The translations under genes and the position numbers were made by a program. Under the pieces are notes generated by a model. It searched no databases. It was not told the origin of the DNA and was given only the letters and a program-made list of their open reading frames with translations. This document shows, in pieces, positions 26,741-34,594 of a stretch of DNA of 53,412 nucleotides. Each line of letters begins with the position of its first letter. Position 1 is the first letter of the stretch. The DNA is from DATCRE01 sp964235605 (GTDB lineage: Bacteria > Bacteroidota > Bacteroidia > Cytophagales > Cyclobacteriaceae): positions 1-53,412 of the forward strand of contig CAXSCR010000030.1 of NCBI GenBank assembly GCA_964235605.1, in the 5' to 3' direction.

Positions 26741-27988
26741 TTATTCTGAAAGGAGCAGAACTTCATTGTTTCCAAAATTTTCATAAGAAGAAGTTATTAC
26801 TTTATCTCCTGGTTTTAATCCTTCAAGTACTTCTAAATTTTCGGTATTCTTTCGTCCTAATTTTACATCTCTCTTCACTGCTTGGTTGCCTTCCTGAACA
26901 TAAACCCAGTTTCCTCCGGTATCTTTATAGAACCCCCCCACTGGTAAAAGTAATTCTTCAGAAGATTGACCTAACTCGATGCGTAACCGTAATGACTGGC
27001 CTCTTCTTACGCCTTGAGGTGTTTCACCAACAAAATTCATATCAACTTCGAATCTTCCATTTTGAATGGTTGGATAGATATAGGTTATCTCTAACTCATA
27101 ATCTTTGTTATTGAAGGTAGTCGATGCATGTAAACCTGTTGTAATACGCGGCAAATACAATTCATCAATGGGCACGCGCACTTTATAACTTCCTACAATA
27201 TCTACTTGACCTAAGCGCTGCCCACTATTTACATTCTGTCCAGCATCTAATTGCGGCCTTGAGAGTTGTCCATCTATTGGCGCCCGGATAATCAAATTGT
27301 CAAGAATTTTTCCAACACCATTAAGATTAAGCGTCATTCTTTGTTCTGATAAATTCAATTCTTTGATTTGTCTGATTCGTTCCACTGAATCATTTTTGTA
27401 AACTTCGTATGTAATGCGCTTGCGTTCAACATTATATTTATAGTCTGCTTCTGTTTTTTCAAATTCTTGCTTTGATATTAGTTTCTTTTCAAAGAGTTGC
27501 TTTTGTCTTTTATACTGTGGCGCTAATATTTGCAATTGATTTTCTACCAAGGCTAATGTTTGCCGTTGCTCGAGATCATTACGCGTAATACTAAGCCTTG
27601 TATCACGCGTACGATTTACACTCTCATTTAATGACGCTTCCTGTTGTAAGACACTAAGTTCACGATTAAGATTACTTAACTCAAGAACAACATCACCCTT
27701 CTTTAGAATAGCTCCACTCTCTGCAACCACTCTTTTTATGGTACCACCTTCAATGGCATCAAGATAAACGGTATGACTAGGTTCTACCGTACCGGTTTGT
27801 GGAATGAACTCCTGAAACACACCGCGTTTAACTTCAGAAATGGTAATCTTATCTTTTTCAATTTTCAGTTTAGAGCGTGTGTCTGCAAATACTAATTGAT
27901 ATCCAACAAATCCAACAAAAAGCGCAATGCCACCATAAGTCGCAACCCGCTTTAATGTCCAATTCTTTTTTTCTATTTTCTTGTCCAT
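26741..27988 (-). CDS. HlyD/MacA-type periplasmic adaptor (membrane fusion protein)
   Basis: This 415-residue protein has a short cytoplasmic start, one membrane anchor (about residues 14-35), a biotinyl-lipoyl-like segment (VYLDAIEGGTIKRV to GAILKKGDVVLEL), a long alpha-helical hairpin (about 105-225), then barrel and membrane-proximal domains ending in GLKPGDKVITSSYENF. It should link an inner-membrane ABC exporter to an outer-membrane channel. It precedes the ABC ATPase and diverges from the NtrC-type regulator, which probably controls it. Confidence 0.9.
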   Translation of the reverse strand: MDKKIEKKNWTLKRVATYGGIALFVGFVGYQLVFADTRSKLKIEKDKITISEVKRGVFQEFIPQTGTVEPSHTVYLDAIEGGTIKRVVAESGAILKKGDVVLELSNLNRELSVLQQEASLNESVNRTRDTRLSITRNDLEQRQTLALVENQLQILAPQYKRQKQLFEKKLISKQEFEKTEADYKYNVERKRITYEVYKNDSVERIRQIKELNLSEQRMTLNLNGVGKILDNLIIRAPIDGQLSRPQLDAGQNVNSGQRLGQVDIVGSYKVRVPIDELYLPRITTGLHASTTFNNKDYELEITYIYPTIQNGRFEVDMNFVGETPQGVRRGQSLRLRIELGQSSEELLLPVGGFYKDTGGNWVYVQEGNQAVKRDVKLGRKNTENLEVLEGLKPGDKVITSSYENFGNNEVLLLSE

Positions 27989-28287
27989 TCTAAGTTGTTA
28001 TCTGTGATGTAAATAATCAGCCGCTAGCATTTGGCGATCAATGCGGGCAGTAAGCCAACAAATGTGCCAATTGGGTTAATGCGTTATTTCATCAATTATA
28101 CCCATAAATATAGTCCTTGCAAGTTCACATATGAACGGGGCTGTCCGAATGCGAACGTATTGGAGTCCAATATATTCTTAGATAAGGCTATTTTAGCGCG
28201 CGATTAACATTTGAAATCTCGGTATCAACTTTGCCCAACTGCGGGCGATAATGTTAATAGAACAACGAGACTAAATCTAATTTTGCA
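27989..28287. promoter_or_regulatory. Divergent promoter region of efflux and two-component genes
   Basis: This 299-bp stretch should carry both promoters. GTTCA-CATA-TGAAC, near 28123-28136, is an interrupted palindrome that could be an enhancer-type site for the NtrC-like regulator. A sigma-54-like element on the minus strand is listed separately. No gene is seen. Confidence 0.4.
28051..28070 (-). promoter_or_regulatory. Candidate sigma-54 promoter of the efflux genes
   Basis: Read on the minus strand this is TTGGCACATTTGTTGGCTTA. It has a full TTGGCAC -24 half and a TTGGC -12 half, close to the consensus TGGCACG-N4-TTGCW but with one extra base between GG and GC, which usually weakens such promoters. 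It lies 62-82 bp upstream of the adaptor ATG, and the divergent gene encodes a sigma-54 activator. Confidence 0.3.
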
Positions 28288-29667
28288 ATGGAACAAAAAC
28301 ACGGTAAGATCCTTATTATAGATGATAATGAAGATTTGCTTAAGGCGGCTAAAATGCACTTGAAGAGACATTTTGTTCAAGTTGATATTGAAAAAAATCC
28401 GGCGGCCATTCCGGCTTTGATGGGCAATGAAGACTATGATGTCATTCTGCTAGACATGAACTTCACCAAAGACGTAAGCAGCGGAAGCGAAGGATACTAT
28501 TGGCTAGAGAAGATATTGGTAATTGATCCATCATCTGTTGTTGTGCTGATCACAGCCTATGGCGACATTCAAATGGCTGTGAAAGCAATCAAGGCAGGCG
28601 CAACTGATTTCGTTTTAAAACCTTGGGAAAATGAAAGACTGCTGGCAACCCTTTTTTCAGCCATGCGACTCAGAGAATCGCGCGATGAGGTAGAAACCCT
28701 GAAATTTAAAAATCATGAAATTAACCAAACAATAAATGATCGTTATAGTGAAATTATAGGTCAGAGTGCATCCATGCAGCGAATTTTTCAAACCATTGAT
28801 CGTGTTGCTAAGACAGATGCTAACGTTTTAATTTTGGGCGAAAATGGAACCGGTAAAGAACTAATTGCACGCGCTATGCATCGTAATTCTTCACGACATC
28901 GTGAAAATTTTGTAAGTGTTGATCTTGGCTCTATCACAGAAACGTTATTTGAAAGTGAACTCTTTGGCCATAAGAAAGGCTCTTTTACCGATGCCAAAGA
29001 AGATCGTGCTGGAAAATTTGAACTCGCTAATAATGGAACTTTATTTCTTGATGAAATCGGAAATTTATCGATGATGCTTCAAGCTAAGCTTCTCGCCGTT
29101 TTACAGAATAGACGTGTAAGTCGTGTGGGTGCGAATAAAGAAACACCCGTCAACATCAGACTGATATGCGCTACCAATATGCCATTGTATGATATGGTGC
29201 AAGACAATAAATTTAGGCAAGATCTTCTTTATAGGATTAACACCATAGAAATTGAGATCCCAGCATTACGCGATCGATTTGAAGACATTCCGTTGCTGGC
29301 AACCCATTTCCTAAAATACTATTCGGAAAAATATGACAAGGGCATTTCAGAATTAAATGAAGGTGCCATGACGAGAATGCACAAGCATCAATGGCCCGGT
29401 AATATACGCGAACTTCAACATGCTATTGAACGCGCTGTAATTTTAAGCAATAGCAATGTGTTACAGCCTGAAGATTTCAATTTCACTCAAACCATATCGA
29501 AGGAAGATAGTAACCTAAGTTTAGAACAATACAATCTAGAAGAGGTGGAAAAACTGCTCATCAGAAAGGTGCTTAAAAAATACAATGGCAACATTACACA
29601 AGCCGCTTCTGAACTGGGGCTCACGCGTTCCTCGCTTTATAGGAGGCTGGAGAAACATGGACTTTAG
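28288..29667 (+). CDS. NtrC-type sigma-54-dependent response regulator
   Basis: Residues 1-125 form a receiver domain (acid pair D12-D13, phosphorylation site D56, K103-region KPW). Residues about 150-375 are an AAA+ domain with Walker A GENGTGKE and Walker B GTLFLDEIGN, and about 415-459 are a Fis-type helix-turn-helix (AASELGLTRSSLYRRLEKHG). The loop that contacts sigma-54, usually GAFTGA, reads GSFTDA here (231-236), a form that is common in Bacteroidota relatives. The cognate kinase follows after about 126 bp. The likely target is the divergent efflux operon. Confidence 0.93.
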   Translation: MEQKHGKILIIDDNEDLLKAAKMHLKRHFVQVDIEKNPAAIPALMGNEDYDVILLDMNFTKDVSSGSEGYYWLEKILVIDPSSVVVLITAYGDIQMAVKAIKAGATDFVLKPWENERLLATLFSAMRLRESRDEVETLKFKNHEINQTINDRYSEIIGQSASMQRIFQTIDRVAKTDANVLILGENGTGKELIARAMHRNSSRHRENFVSVDLGSITETLFESELFGHKKGSFTDAKEDRAGKFELANNGTLFLDEIGNLSMMLQAKLLAVLQNRRVSRVGANKETPVNIRLICATNMPLYDMVQDNKFRQDLLYRINTIEIEIPALRDRFEDIPLLATHFLKYYSEKYDKGISELNEGAMTRMHKHQWPGNIRELQHAIERAVILSNSNVLQPEDFNFTQTISKEDSNLSLEQYNLEEVEKLLIRKVLKKYNGNITQAASELGLTRSSLYRRLEKHGL

Positions 29668-29754
29668 TATTCATGCTGCCTTCGCTTGCATTATATTTAG
29701 GAAGGCTTGGTGATACATTGATAATCTTAGATTGTAATTTAGCAATCAAACCCA

Positions 29755-29782
29755 GAACTTTGAACTTGGAACTTGGAACTTA
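29755..29782 (+). repeat. 7-bp tandem repeat (GAACTTN x4) at the kinase start
   Basis: Four consecutive heptamers, GAACTTT, GAACTTG, GAACTTG and GAACTTA, run from 29755 to 29782, and a loose fifth copy (TTGAACTTTGG) follows at 29794. The array sits just upstream of, and possibly overlapping, the start of the kinase gene. Confidence 0.8.
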
Positions 29783-29793
29783 AAACCTACAAT

Positions 29794-31146
29794 TTGAACT
29801 TTGGATTAAAAGATTTTCGTGCTCGCGTCTTTTTACGGGTAATCTACTTGGCGTTAACGTTAGGTTTGTTCATGTACATGATCACTAAACCGAACATGTT
29901 ATTGGCTGGATTGTTTATAGGTGCCATCATCATTTTTCAGCTGTCCGAAATTTTCCAATTCATTAGTCAGACTAATCAAAAATTAACACGCTTCCTTGAA
30001 TCTGTGAAATACTCAGACTTCATCTCAGGATTCAACGCAGATAATAAACTTGGTAAAAGCTTCAAAGATTTAAACGTAGCATTTAATGATGTATTAGAAG
30101 CGTTTAGAAAAGCACGTTCAGAAAAAGAAGAACACTGGCAATATCTTAATACGGTTGTTCAGCAAGTACGCACAGGTATTCTTTCTTTTGATATGGAGGG
30201 TGATGTTCAACTAATCAACGCAAATGCTAAAAGATTTATAGGCATAACAACGCTAAAAAACATTCGAGAGCTAATCGCAATTAACCCTGCTCTTTATCAT
30301 GCTATACATAGTGTTGCTCTGGGCAAAAGCGAGTTTTACAAAAGTGGGATGAATCTTCATCTTACCATACAAGCAACTGAATTTCGTATTCGGGGAAAGG
30401 ATGTAAAACTTGTAACAATTCAAAACATTCAATTCGAGTTACAAAAACAAGAACTTGAAGCCTGGCAAAATCTTACGCGCGTGTTGAGACATGAGATCAT
30501 GAATTCCATCACACCCATATCTTCACTCACTTCTACCCTTCGTGAGATTCTGGATCATGACATGGAGAAACAGGAAGACCATTACACATTAAAAGAAGAA
30601 GGTGCTGATGACTTACGTGAAGGTCTCAGCACCATAGAAAACAGAAGTCGCGGGCTTATTAAATTTATCGATGCCTATCGAGAGTATACATCCCTGCCCA
30701 AACCAACCCTTATAACCGTACGTCTAAAAACCCTCATTGAACACGTCGCCCATTTGATGAGGACAGAGTTAAAAAAGACCCGTATCAATTTTACCTATAA
30801 ATGCAGTTCAGAATACTTAACCATTCAAGCCGATGTAGAAATGATTGAACAGGTTTTAATTAATCTATTAAAAAATGGTATAGAAGCTTTAACTGAAACA
30901 ACAGACCCCATACTTAAACTTGTTGCTCATTACGATGAGAATTCCGTTAAAATAGAAGTGATAGATAATGGCTCAGGAATAATTAAAGAAGCTCTTGAAC
31001 ATATCTTCGTTCCTTTCTATACAACAAAAAAGAGAGGCTCAGGTATTGGCTTGAGCCTCTCTCGTCAAATTATGCAAATGCATAATGGATCTATTTCCGT
31101 TGTATCCGAACCCGATGTAGAGACGAAATTTACCCTTCGCTTCTAA
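29794..31146 (+). CDS. Sensor histidine kinase, partner of the NtrC-type regulator
   Basis: The product has two N-terminal membrane segments (about residues 13-55), a linker with a PAS-like region (GILSFDMEGDVQLINANAKRF) and the kinase core: H-box LRHEIMNSITPI, N-box NLLKNGIEAL, G1 DNGSGI, and G2 GSGIGLSLSRQ. The H-box places it in the NtrB/NtrY-like group. An in-frame TTG at 29773 would add seven residues but lies inside the 7-bp repeat array; I prefer TTG 29794 because the resulting N-terminus (NFGLKDFRARVFLRV) looks like that of related kinases. It follows the regulator by about 126 bp and its 3' end carries the antisense terminator at 31026-31062. Confidence 0.9.
   Translation: MNFGLKDFRARVFLRVIYLALTLGLFMYMITKPNMLLAGLFIGAIIIFQLSEIFQFISQTNQKLTRFLESVKYSDFISGFNADNKLGKSFKDLNVAFNDVLEAFRKARSEKEEHWQYLNTVVQQVRTGILSFDMEGDVQLINANAKRFIGITTLKNIRELIAINPALYHAIHSVALGKSEFYKSGMNLHLTIQATEFRIRGKDVKLVTIQNIQFELQKQELEAWQNLTRVLRHEIMNSITPISSLTSTLREILDHDMEKQEDHYTLKEEGADDLREGLSTIENRSRGLIKFIDAYREYTSLPKPTLITVRLKTLIEHVAHLMRTELKKTRINFTYKCSSEYLTIQADVEMIEQVLINLLKNGIEALTETTDPILKLVAHYDENSVKIEVIDNGSGIIKEALEHIFVPFYTTKKRGSGIGLSLSRQIMQMHNGSISVVSEPDVETKFTLRF
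31026..31062 (-). terminator. Intrinsic terminator of the ELWxxDGT gene, inside the kinase coding sequence
   Basis: On the minus strand AGAGAGGCTCA, a 10-nt loop and TGAGCCTCTCT form a perfect 11-bp stem followed by a T-run and GTTGT. It lies about 95-130 bp after the stop of the ELWxxDGT gene at 31155, and within the G2-box codons of the convergent kinase gene, so one DNA segment both encodes GSGIGLSLS and acts as terminator. Confidence 0.85.
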
Positions 31147-31154
31147 TCAAATAC

Positions 31155-34052
31155 TTAATTGTCCTTAATAATTTTCTTGGTGATAAGTCTATTGTTAAGA
31201 TTTACTTTTATAAGGTAGATACCGCTACTCAAGGCCGCGCCCATATTATAATCAACATTGCATTTTAAATCGGAATATGTGCTTACTTGGATTCCATTCA
31301 TGTTTAAAATTTGAACATGATAGGTTTCATTGGTATTTCTGTTTACACGAAGTTTGTATTCACTGTGATATGGATTAGGATAACTTGAAATGATCTTCTC
31401 AGCATCAAGAGAAAATTCAGAATTAGACAGATTATCCAAACCTTTGGCTCTCTCTGATGTTGTTATATTATCGCAAGCTGGTGCATTAATCTCATTTGCT
31501 TCTAACTTAAGCAACTCTACACCAGTTCCTTTAAATTCACCTGCCATAAAGATAGTAGATCCTGATTTAACCATTCCTTGTGATAGATTATTTCCATAAG
31601 TAAGTTGAAATGTTCCACAAGTTGTTCCGTCTGTTCTCCAAATTTGATATTCATATTCTGCGGCGATGTTCATATACAAAATACCGTCTTTTACAACATC
31701 TGAAACATCGAGTTCTTGATTAAGTGTACCAACTTGGGCTAAGAAAATTGTGCCTATGTCTGTACCATTTGATTTCCATAGCTGGTGGTTCATGAAATTT
31801 TCATCGCTCACCATAAAATAGACTTCCTCATTTAATCCACTAAAAATATCTATGTTTTCATTTCCTTCCGCGAAATCCATTATTTTTATAGTGCCTGAGG
31901 CTGTTGCATCGCTTTTCCAAAGCGCCCAGCCTGAATCATCTCGCACTGCAAAGTAAAGTTTTGCACCAATAGATATTAAATTCTTAACATCATAAATAGT
32001 TTGATGTTCACTTAAATCTTTAATCATTACAGTTCCAGATTTTGAACCATTGCTCTGCCAAAGTTCATAACCGTTTGTGCCGCTGTTCGCAATAAAAAAT
32101 ATAGATTGATTATGTGCCACCAGATTTTGTGGATTGGCTGATGCGGTTCCAGGATTTATATCCTTAATGAGGATCGCTCCATTATCCTTTACACGCCATA
32201 ACTCCCTCCCTGTACTTCCATCACTTGCGGTGAAATAAAGTATTCCGTTTACATTAGTTAAGTTTTTTGGAAACATTGCCACTTCGTTACCAACATTAAC
32301 AACCCTTTTAGTACCAGATTCTGTACCATTGGAAGTCCATAGTAAGGTAGTTGGATATTCGAAATCATTTACAAAATATAGGGTGCCGTTAACATTCGTT
32401 AGATCTTTTGGATCAACGCTACTAACTTTGTAAGTTCCAGATTCAGTCCCATTACTTCGCCAAAGTTCCCGTTCATATGTATCAGGATTTTCTGATGAGA
32501 AGTATGCAATGCCATTCACATCAGTGATAAGGCCCGCATATATTGGCTTTATCATTTTTGTTCCTTCACTAGTTCCATCGCTTTTCCAAAACTCATCTCC
32601 ATATTCATTATTGCTACGTCTAACCGTAAAGAACAAAGTTTCGTTAACGTTGGTAAGATTAGATGGATAACTACTCAAAGTAATACCTACGCCTTCTTTG
32701 AAGACATGTGTACCCGCAGCCGTTCCATCACTTTGCCATAAATGAGCAGGGCCGCCACCGTTTTCCATTGCTAAAAAATACAATGCATTACCCGACTTAA
32801 TAAGATTATAGTTCCAGTAGTAGGGTTCACCAGTAATCTCTTTAACTTTGGATGTGGAGTTGAGACTTACTAAACCGAATTCGTTATAGACGTCGAAATA
32901 ATATAAATCATCATTAAAGGCTACAAAATGAACAGCATCATACGCGCCATCTAGGTTAGTAACTTCTATAGTGCCATCAGATGTGCCGTCAGTTTGATAA
33001 ATGGTGCCGAGGTATTGAAAGTAAAGCAGTCCATTTAATGCAATATTATCGTGAGATAACCATGGCGTAAGTCCGGTTTTACCTTCGATTATATCTTTGA
33101 CGAACGTAGTTCCTTCGGATGTGCCATTACTTTTCCACCATTCAAATCCATGCTTGCCATCATTAGCCACAAAAAATAAAGTCCCGTTAACATCAATTAA
33201 TCTATCTGGAAAGCTACTGGCGCCTTCATTAATATCCTTAACAACAACAGTTCCTACAGGTGTGCCATCCGTTTTCCAAAGTTCTTTACCCATCGTAGGA
33301 TGCTTGGCCCTGAAATACAATAACCCTCCTGATAACGTTAAATACTCCGGCGAACTACTTGTCTTACCTGGCATAATGTCTTTCAATACATAAGTTCCCT
33401 TCTCAGTTCCATCTGTATTCCAAAGCTCATAACCACCAGGACCATTCGAAACAAAAAATAGTTTATTATTATAGCTAATCAAGTTAGTGGGTTTGCCGGA
33501 TGCCATACCTTTTATGATATCCTTTACGCGTCTGGTTCCATCTCTGGTACCATCGCTTCGCCAAACTTCTAATCCACTTATTCCGTCATCTGCTGTGAAA
33601 TACGCTACGCCATTAACATTTGTAAAATTGTCAATGCGGCTATTCAAAGGCCCTAACCTTATGTCTCGGACTTGCAAAGTTCCTGCAGTTGTGCCGTCAC
33701 TCCTCCAGAGTTCATACCCTGTTACGCCATCATTGGCAACAAAAAACAGTACATCGCCTATACTAACCATATAGCTTATGTTAATAAACTCCTTAAGTCG
33801 AATAGCCGCTTCTGTACCATTAGACTTCCATAATGTAGTGGCGTCTGAAACAAAAAATAAAGTCCCGTTCACATTAGTCAAACTTCCAAATTCACTATGA
33901 TCAAAGTCATTAACTGGATTAATGTCCTTTACAAGTTTGACTTGCGAAAACGCAGTGGTGTTAAAGAAAGCGAATATGAGTATTAGCACAACTCTATATC
34001 CGTTACAACCCAATTTAAAATCAGGCTCATTTAGAGGTAATTTTTTTTCCAT
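31155..34052 (-). CDS. Secreted ELWxxDGT-repeat protein with T9SS tail (paralogue 1)
   Basis: I use the ATG at 34052 (965 residues); a TTG seven codons upstream (34073) is less likely. A signal peptide ends near TTAFSQ. About 16 copies of the ELWxSDGTxxGT motif follow at 45-65-residue spacing, separated by stretches like LTNVNGTLYFVAND and typical of the ELWxxDGT family, probably a beta-propeller or solenoid surface protein of unknown function. The C-terminus (SSYPNPYHSEYKLRV to ITKKIIKDN) is a T9SS sorting tail. It is paralogous to the next gene upstream on the same strand and ends 8 bp from the convergent kinase gene. Confidence 0.93.
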   Translation of the reverse strand: MEKKLPLNEPDFKLGCNGYRVVLILIFAFFNTTAFSQVKLVKDINPVNDFDHSEFGSLTNVNGTLFFVSDATTLWKSNGTEAAIRLKEFINISYMVSIGDVLFFVANDGVTGYELWRSDGTTAGTLQVRDIRLGPLNSRIDNFTNVNGVAYFTADDGISGLEVWRSDGTRDGTRRVKDIIKGMASGKPTNLISYNNKLFFVSNGPGGYELWNTDGTEKGTYVLKDIMPGKTSSSPEYLTLSGGLLYFRAKHPTMGKELWKTDGTPVGTVVVKDINEGASSFPDRLIDVNGTLFFVANDGKHGFEWWKSNGTSEGTTFVKDIIEGKTGLTPWLSHDNIALNGLLYFQYLGTIYQTDGTSDGTIEVTNLDGAYDAVHFVAFNDDLYYFDVYNEFGLVSLNSTSKVKEITGEPYYWNYNLIKSGNALYFLAMENGGGPAHLWQSDGTAAGTHVFKEGVGITLSSYPSNLTNVNETLFFTVRRSNNEYGDEFWKSDGTSEGTKMIKPIYAGLITDVNGIAYFSSENPDTYERELWRSNGTESGTYKVSSVDPKDLTNVNGTLYFVNDFEYPTTLLWTSNGTESGTKRVVNVGNEVAMFPKNLTNVNGILYFTASDGSTGRELWRVKDNGAILIKDINPGTASANPQNLVAHNQSIFFIANSGTNGYELWQSNGSKSGTVMIKDLSEHQTIYDVKNLISIGAKLYFAVRDDSGWALWKSDATASGTIKIMDFAEGNENIDIFSGLNEEVYFMVSDENFMNHQLWKSNGTDIGTIFLAQVGTLNQELDVSDVVKDGILYMNIAAEYEYQIWRTDGTTCGTFQLTYGNNLSQGMVKSGSTIFMAGEFKGTGVELLKLEANEINAPACDNITTSERAKGLDNLSNSEFSLDAEKIISSYPNPYHSEYKLRVNRNTNETYHVQILNMNGIQVSTYSDLKCNVDYNMGAALSSGIYLIKVNLNNRLITKKIIKDN

Positions 34053-34073
34053 GTTTAGATTAATGTTTAGCAA

Positions 34074-34594
34074 TGTGTTCGGCTTTGCTGATAAAGTGTT
34101 GAAAGTGTCGTTAAATCAACATATATAATAGACAGAACACTTACATAAATAAATGTGCCAAGATCTTTTTATTGAATACGGAGAAAAAAAATAAACCATA
34201 GTGTATTAGCATAAAGCATAGCAATACTTATGTTGTTTTTCGAGACCTAAAAATAATGCTTATAAAATGTATAAGGTGTACTAATTAATTCATACGGTTC
34301 AGATCACTGAAGAATAAGATTGTGGAGGATGTAACTCACCTAATAATAGCAAAAGGCCCAATTTAAACTTAAGCCTTTTTCATCTTATTCGTTTACTTGA
34401 TTAAACGTTCATCATGGTCATTATATCGGCCTATTAGGCTATACCTTTGACATACCATTATCATATAACCTTACACTGTTTTAATAGTTGCCTCAATGCA
34501 TTTAACTTCCTTGTAATAGGGTTAATAAAAGAGGCTGCCCACAATACAGCCTCTTCTTTAAAATGGTTATTCGTTACTAATTTAACGCATTATG
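34074..34594. other. Intergenic region between the two ELWxxDGT genes
   Basis: This AT-rich 521-bp stretch holds the promoter of paralogue 1 and the terminator of paralogue 2. A second weak hairpin (AAAAGGC 34351-34357 with GCCTTTT 34373-34379, then T) has no gene on the plus strand to serve. No gene is seen. Confidence 0.6.
34524..34555 (-). terminator. Terminator of ELWxxDGT paralogue 2
   Basis: AAGAGGCTG (34529-34537) and CAGCCTCTT (34547-34555) form a 9-bp stem with a 9-nt loop. On the minus strand it is followed by TTTTATT and starts about 40 bp after the stop of the gene at 34595. Confidence 0.85.

Noticed and set aside
28139..28152. GG-N10-GC pair on the plus strand as a sigma-54 promoter for the response regulator
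   Set aside because: Only the invariant GG and GC match; the surrounding -24 and -12 bases do not fit, and such pairs occur often by chance.
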